DNA of 64,000 bases from positions 930,001 through 994,000 of the forward strand of contig NC_041785.1 of assembly GCF_900090045.1 (NCBI RefSeq). Direction: 5' to 3'. A program made the translations under genes and the position numbers. The notes beneath the pieces were generated by a model. It had not been told where the DNA came from. It saw only the letters and a list, made by a program, of their open reading frames with translations, and did no database searches. This stretch comes from Plasmodium malariae. Taxonomy: Eukaryota > Apicomplexa > Aconoidasida > Haemosporida > Plasmodiidae. Positions 60,101 through 64,000 of this stretch are shown here, piece after piece. Numbering within the stretch: position 1 is the first letter of the stretch; each line of letters begins with the position of its first letter.

Positions 60101-63100
60101 TTTTCTTATTCGGTGTAATAAAATCCGGGGTTATCCTCGTTTTGGCATTTACAGGACTAACATTAACAATTTCCTGTTTTAACTCCAAAAATGTTTTCTC
60201 CTTTTTGTATTTATTCATGAAATAATTCTGTTCATTCGTTACTCCTTTTTCAATATTAACTAGTTTATCATCTAAAAGTTTTTCATCACACACGTTAGAA
60301 TATACATTCTTCCTCATTTTTGACATGCTCTTATTATTATATAAGAAATCCTTACTTCGATACAACTTATATTCACACGCATCATGAGAAGAATTACTTA
60401 TACTATTGAATCTCGTCCTATATACCATATTTTGAAAATTTACATCTGTAAGTTTTTTATCAAATTTAATCGTGCTATTTGTCTTACCATTGACATTCCT
60501 TGTGTAACTCTTAAATTCAGTATCCCTACTATCCCCGCTATTCCTACTATCCCTACTGTCCCTTTTGCTATTATTTTCATTGACGCTTCTAACCTTTTCA
60601 TCCATATTTTTTCCACTTTGAACATTCAAACGATCCTTACTACTTAGTATATAATTGTCTTCACTTGTTACACTTTTCCTATTTTCAATATCATACAGAA
60701 GTTTTTTATTTTTTATATTTAGATATAATTTATTTATTTTTTGTATATACTTATCATACAAACTTCCCCCATCTAAATTGTACACATTATTGCGTATACT
60801 ATCTTCAGTATAATATGTTTTATCATTAATATTTTCCTTACTTTCAGTAACTATTTCTTTTCTCTTCTTTTTTAATGCACTCCCTTTGCAATTATCTCTT
60901 CCTGTAACAAGCTTTTCTTTACTATAAAATTTTCCAGAATTCATTTTTATTAAAATTGTATCTACGCTTCTGTCAATTAAGTCGTCTTTATTCTTTCCTT
61001 TAAAACAATTGTTTTCCTCCAGAGTTCTTCGTCTCATTTTTTCTAAATTATACGTAGATTTGTCCTTGATCCTTCTTGCTTGCATCCCTTCTAAATCCCC
61101 AGATTCTCCTTCAATTTGGTCAAATTTCTTTGCGTTTTTGTGAATATTTCTTATGTTTTTAATGATGTAATTGGTATGATCTCTTCCGCCTCCAATATCG
61201 CCGCTATTTCTGAAGCTAATCCTATTTTTTTTATTTATCACTTCTTCTTCTGTAGATTTATTCATATGATGCAAAGTTTTGTCATTTAACAGTTCATTAC
61301 TGTTTTCCCCTATAACTTCAAATTTTTCCTTGTCGCTGTTCCTTAAATGCCAATCATTAGTCGTCTTCTTATGTAAGGATCTGTCTTTCAGTTCTAGGTT
61401 TATTTTGTTAGAACTATTTTTACTTAATAATTCTTTTTTCTTTTCCTTAATAACATAAATTGGTATATAGGATTTGTCTACTTTGTTAAATCCTTCAGTT
61501 TTTTGACTTAATTTATAGTTCCCTTCGATGGATGTGTTATTAATATTCTTGTTATCATTATTTTCTCCGCTTTTTATTACTCCCAAGATTTCATTAATTT
61601 CGCTAACCTTGTCAATTTGGCCAATTTGCTCAACTTTGCCAATTTCATCAATTTTATCATTTTGCTTATGTTCTCCCTTATTACCTTTATAAACATCCAC
61701 CGCGCTGTTAAATATTACATCCTCACCAGCACCTACACTTGTTGTTACTTCTACAATTGTAAAATATTCACTTCGAGTATTCATATTTTCTCCTTCGCAA
61801 GGTATTTTACTACCATTTTCTAACGTGTCCATATGTAGAGATAAATTTAATGTAGAACAATTTTTACATAAATCATACTTATCACAAGAACGATATTCAT
61901 TTTCGCTTTCAGATAACTTGTCATCATTTTTTTTTAATGTTTCTGACTGCATATCAACATCATCTAACTTTACATTTACAGTATTATCAAGGATGTGATC
62001 CCCTTTTTTGTTTAAAATTTTTTCACATAATACTTCTTCCTTTAGCATATTAATATTTGACTTTCTTTCATTTTTCTTCATCTCGTTGTAAACAATGCAA
62101 GCGTCTTCATATTCCTTCGTGTCTGCTTCTAAACTGATGGCAGAACAGCTCTTTTTTCTTTCTTCTGTTATAATTACTGAATGGGCCTTTTCGTCTATGA
62201 AGTTTTTTAGGCTCAGTTTATTATCCCTTTCACTGCTACTGTCATTGCTACTTCTACTACTTCTAATGCTACCACCACTGTCATTTCTATTACCACTAAC
62301 AGAACCCACAACAGAATCGCGACAACCAGCGTTCGTCTTAGATGTAGACCGTCCACTGTTTGCTTGTACCATATCACCCATAATTTTAGAAGTGCAATAA
62401 AAAGATTCATTTGCAATGTTGAAATTTTCATTTTCCTCAGAATGATTATCATATTTATCCTTATTAAATATGTCTTCATTTCGGGATAACATTTTGTCAC
62501 TCTCGCTATGCCCCAATATGGCACTCTCGTTACTTACTGTACATTTTTCTTCGACTATTTTCACATTTCCCAAATCTTTCCTTTCATCTATTTTTAAAGG
62601 GGTAGTTTCCTCCCTTTTATAGTTTTCCTCCTTCTCTGCACCTTTAGACACGTATTGGGGATCCTCATACTTTTCCTTTAAAAATCCCATTCTCCACTTT
62701 CCCTTATGTTCTAGTTTGCCCACTTTTTCGTATGACTCCGCTAATTCATTCCAATTTCTATTTACAGACGAATCACTTAGTTGAGAAATAAAAACATCGG
62801 ATTCACGTGAACTAAGATCATCCGAACTGGAAGCATTTTCTTCATTGGTGTAAAAATTTTCTACTTCTAAATAATCTGCCAACCTTTGTTGTGTTTCTAA
62901 AATTAATGAATCGATATTCTCGCTATTATTTTCATGATCATCTTTGTCTAATTTACTTCTATTTCCAGTAGCGTAATAATTTAAAGAGGAATTTAAACTT
63001 CTTCTAGAAAAACACTGTGTCTTAATCAAAGTACTTATAAAATTAAAATCATCTCTTTTGTCTACCCAACACGAATTAATATTTTCATTCTTTACTAACT

Positions 63101-64000
63101 CCTTCTGAAAAGTTAATTTCCACATTTCTTGCATCCATGGGTCTTCTGATATATCACATAATTTGATTCTTTTATTTACATCTACTACCAACGCTTTTTT
63201 AATTAAATTTCTAGCTAATGGATTAACAAAGTCAGGAAATTTTAAATTACATGAAAAAATGGATTCTACAATTTGACTTTTTGTACCATCAAAAGGGACA
63301 TCCCCTACTAACATTTCATATAATAAAACACCTAAAGACCAAATATCAGATCTCCAATCATATCCTTCTCCACTTGCTATTTCGGGAGAAAAATAAACAA
63401 GTGTCCCACATAAAGAAGAATGGCTTTTAGTACCTAAGATCATAGCAGACAAACCGAAATCTGATAACTTAGCATTGTCCTTATAATCTACTAGTACATT
63501 CTCCATTTTTATATCACGGTGAAATATACCCATTTGATTTAAGTAATATAAACCATTAACAACATGACAAAAATATTTATATGCTAGTTCATCTGGAATT
63601 ATTCTTCGTCTAAAATTTTTTGATATAGAATAAATACTTCCTTTAGAACAGTATTCTAGTACATGATATACATACTCATCGTCCTGCATACATCCATACA
63701 TTTTAATTATATTTACGTGACTCAATACAGAATGATATTTAGCTTCTAAATACGCTTGCCCAGCTGCTTGAGATTTTATTATATGATCTTTTGATATTTT
63801 CTTGATAGCATAAGATTGTGGACAGGTTAAAAATCTCATTTTGGTTACAACTCCAAATCCACCCTCTCCAATATTTCCTGCATCTGAAAAGATTTCCTCT
63901 TCATGATGAAATAAATTAATAGTTAGATCCTTTTCATATTTTATAAAAGTATCATCTAACAAGGAGTTTAAGTTTAAAGAATTAAGATATGCCTCAAACA
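54142..64000 (-). CDS. ARK3: Aurora-related kinase ARK3, N-terminus beyond window, frameshifted once
   Basis: The frame is open to the right edge, so the start lies outside. The kinase domain lies in the first ~290 visible residues: GEGGFGVV loop, YAIKKIS lysine, HRDIKMENVL, DFGLS, activation segment ending SPE, DIWSLGVLLYEML. The remaining ~3,000 residues are an Asn/Lys/Ser-rich tail with several tandem repeats. The first frame ends at 57750, but its last ~60 residues are the shifted reading of an NNKNDS repeat. At 57938-57941 a run that is five T in sister repeats has four, so one base is missing. The other frame continues across without a gap (NKNKKPWDDRIMRQGKIV) to the stop at 54142. It is one gene of about 3,285 visible codons, not two. 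By synteny and kinase type this is ARK3; Aurora-family kinases act in mitosis. Confidence 0.9.
57045..57165 (-). repeat. 15-bp coding repeat (PKVTS units) in ARK3
   Basis: About eight five-residue units of the type SPKVT/NPKVT, most clearly at 57090-57155 where the coding-strand unit is CCCCAAAGTTACGAG with small changes. Positioned in the C-terminal part of ARK3. Confidence 0.85.
57838..58145 (-). repeat. 18-bp coding repeat (NNKNDS units) in ARK3
   Basis: About 17 units of AATAATAAAAATGATAGT encode NNKNDS, with NNKNDN and NNKIDS variants. The unit at 57936-57942 lacks one T of a T5 run and breaks the reading frame. Confidence 0.93.
58590..59170 (-). repeat. 30/60-bp coding repeat (RDGSN units) in ARK3
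   Basis: About 19 ten-residue units of the type RDGSNSSTSR or RDGSNIYTAK. Between 58621 and 58860 they form four nearly perfect 60-bp units; toward 59170 they decay to KRGGSNTDTA. Ser/Thr/Arg-rich and probably disordered. Confidence 0.92.

Overview
The window is nuclear DNA of a malaria parasite (genus Plasmodium), most likely not P. falciparum itself. The signs are very high A+T content, long poly(A)/poly(T), (TA)n and (TACA)n tracts in spacers, Asn/Lys-rich low-complexity inserts, many short introns with T-rich acceptors, an apicoplast-type glutamyl-tRNA synthetase with a signal-like leader, and a neighbourhood that, as I recall it, matches the end region of P. falciparum chromosome 13: ARK3, PK5, a head-to-head EF-1alpha pair, GluRS, CCT4, P5CR and a patatin-like phospholipase. 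I cannot name the species. I saw no rRNA, tRNA, CRISPR or transposon.

Layout from left to right: a minus-strand gene of at least 996 codons cut by the left edge (unrecognised); Sas10/Utp3 (+); a two-exon patatin-like phospholipase (+); six-exon pyrroline-5-carboxylate reductase (-); three-exon CCT delta (-); four-exon Utp21/WDR36 (+, with a frameshift); a predicted 86-residue three-exon gene (+); a predicted three-exon thioredoxin-fold mitoribosomal-like protein (-); a SMARCAL1-like SNF2 helicase (-); a large DUF4211-like protein (-, with a frameshift); a dynein light chain LC8 (-) whose stop codon sits at the edge of a 20-bp-period array; seven-exon apicoplast-type GluRS (-); a possible small exon (+); two EF-1alpha genes diverging from a 1.2-kb promoter; five-exon CDK PK5 (+); a predicted 81-residue two-exon gene (+); and ARK3 (-, with a frameshift, cut by the right edge).

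Functional themes are housekeeping. Two proteins serve the small-subunit processome (Utp3, Utp21). Elongation factor, tRNA synthetase and a mitoribosomal-like protein serve translation. CCT4 serves protein folding, PK5 and ARK3 the cell cycle, LC8 motors, P5CR proline synthesis and the patatin-like enzyme lipid turnover. Exon joins were worked out by eye from GT/AG sites, reading phase and family similarity. Where every exon is given and the reading frame is unbroken, the coding lengths divide by three.

The most unusual structures are three noncoding arrays with strict 19-, 19- and 20-bp periods, a 13-bp array inside a Utp21 intron, a ~1.36-kb near-perfect inverted repeat formed by the EF-1alpha pair, and three long genes each broken by one apparent indel in a homopolymer or tandem repeat.
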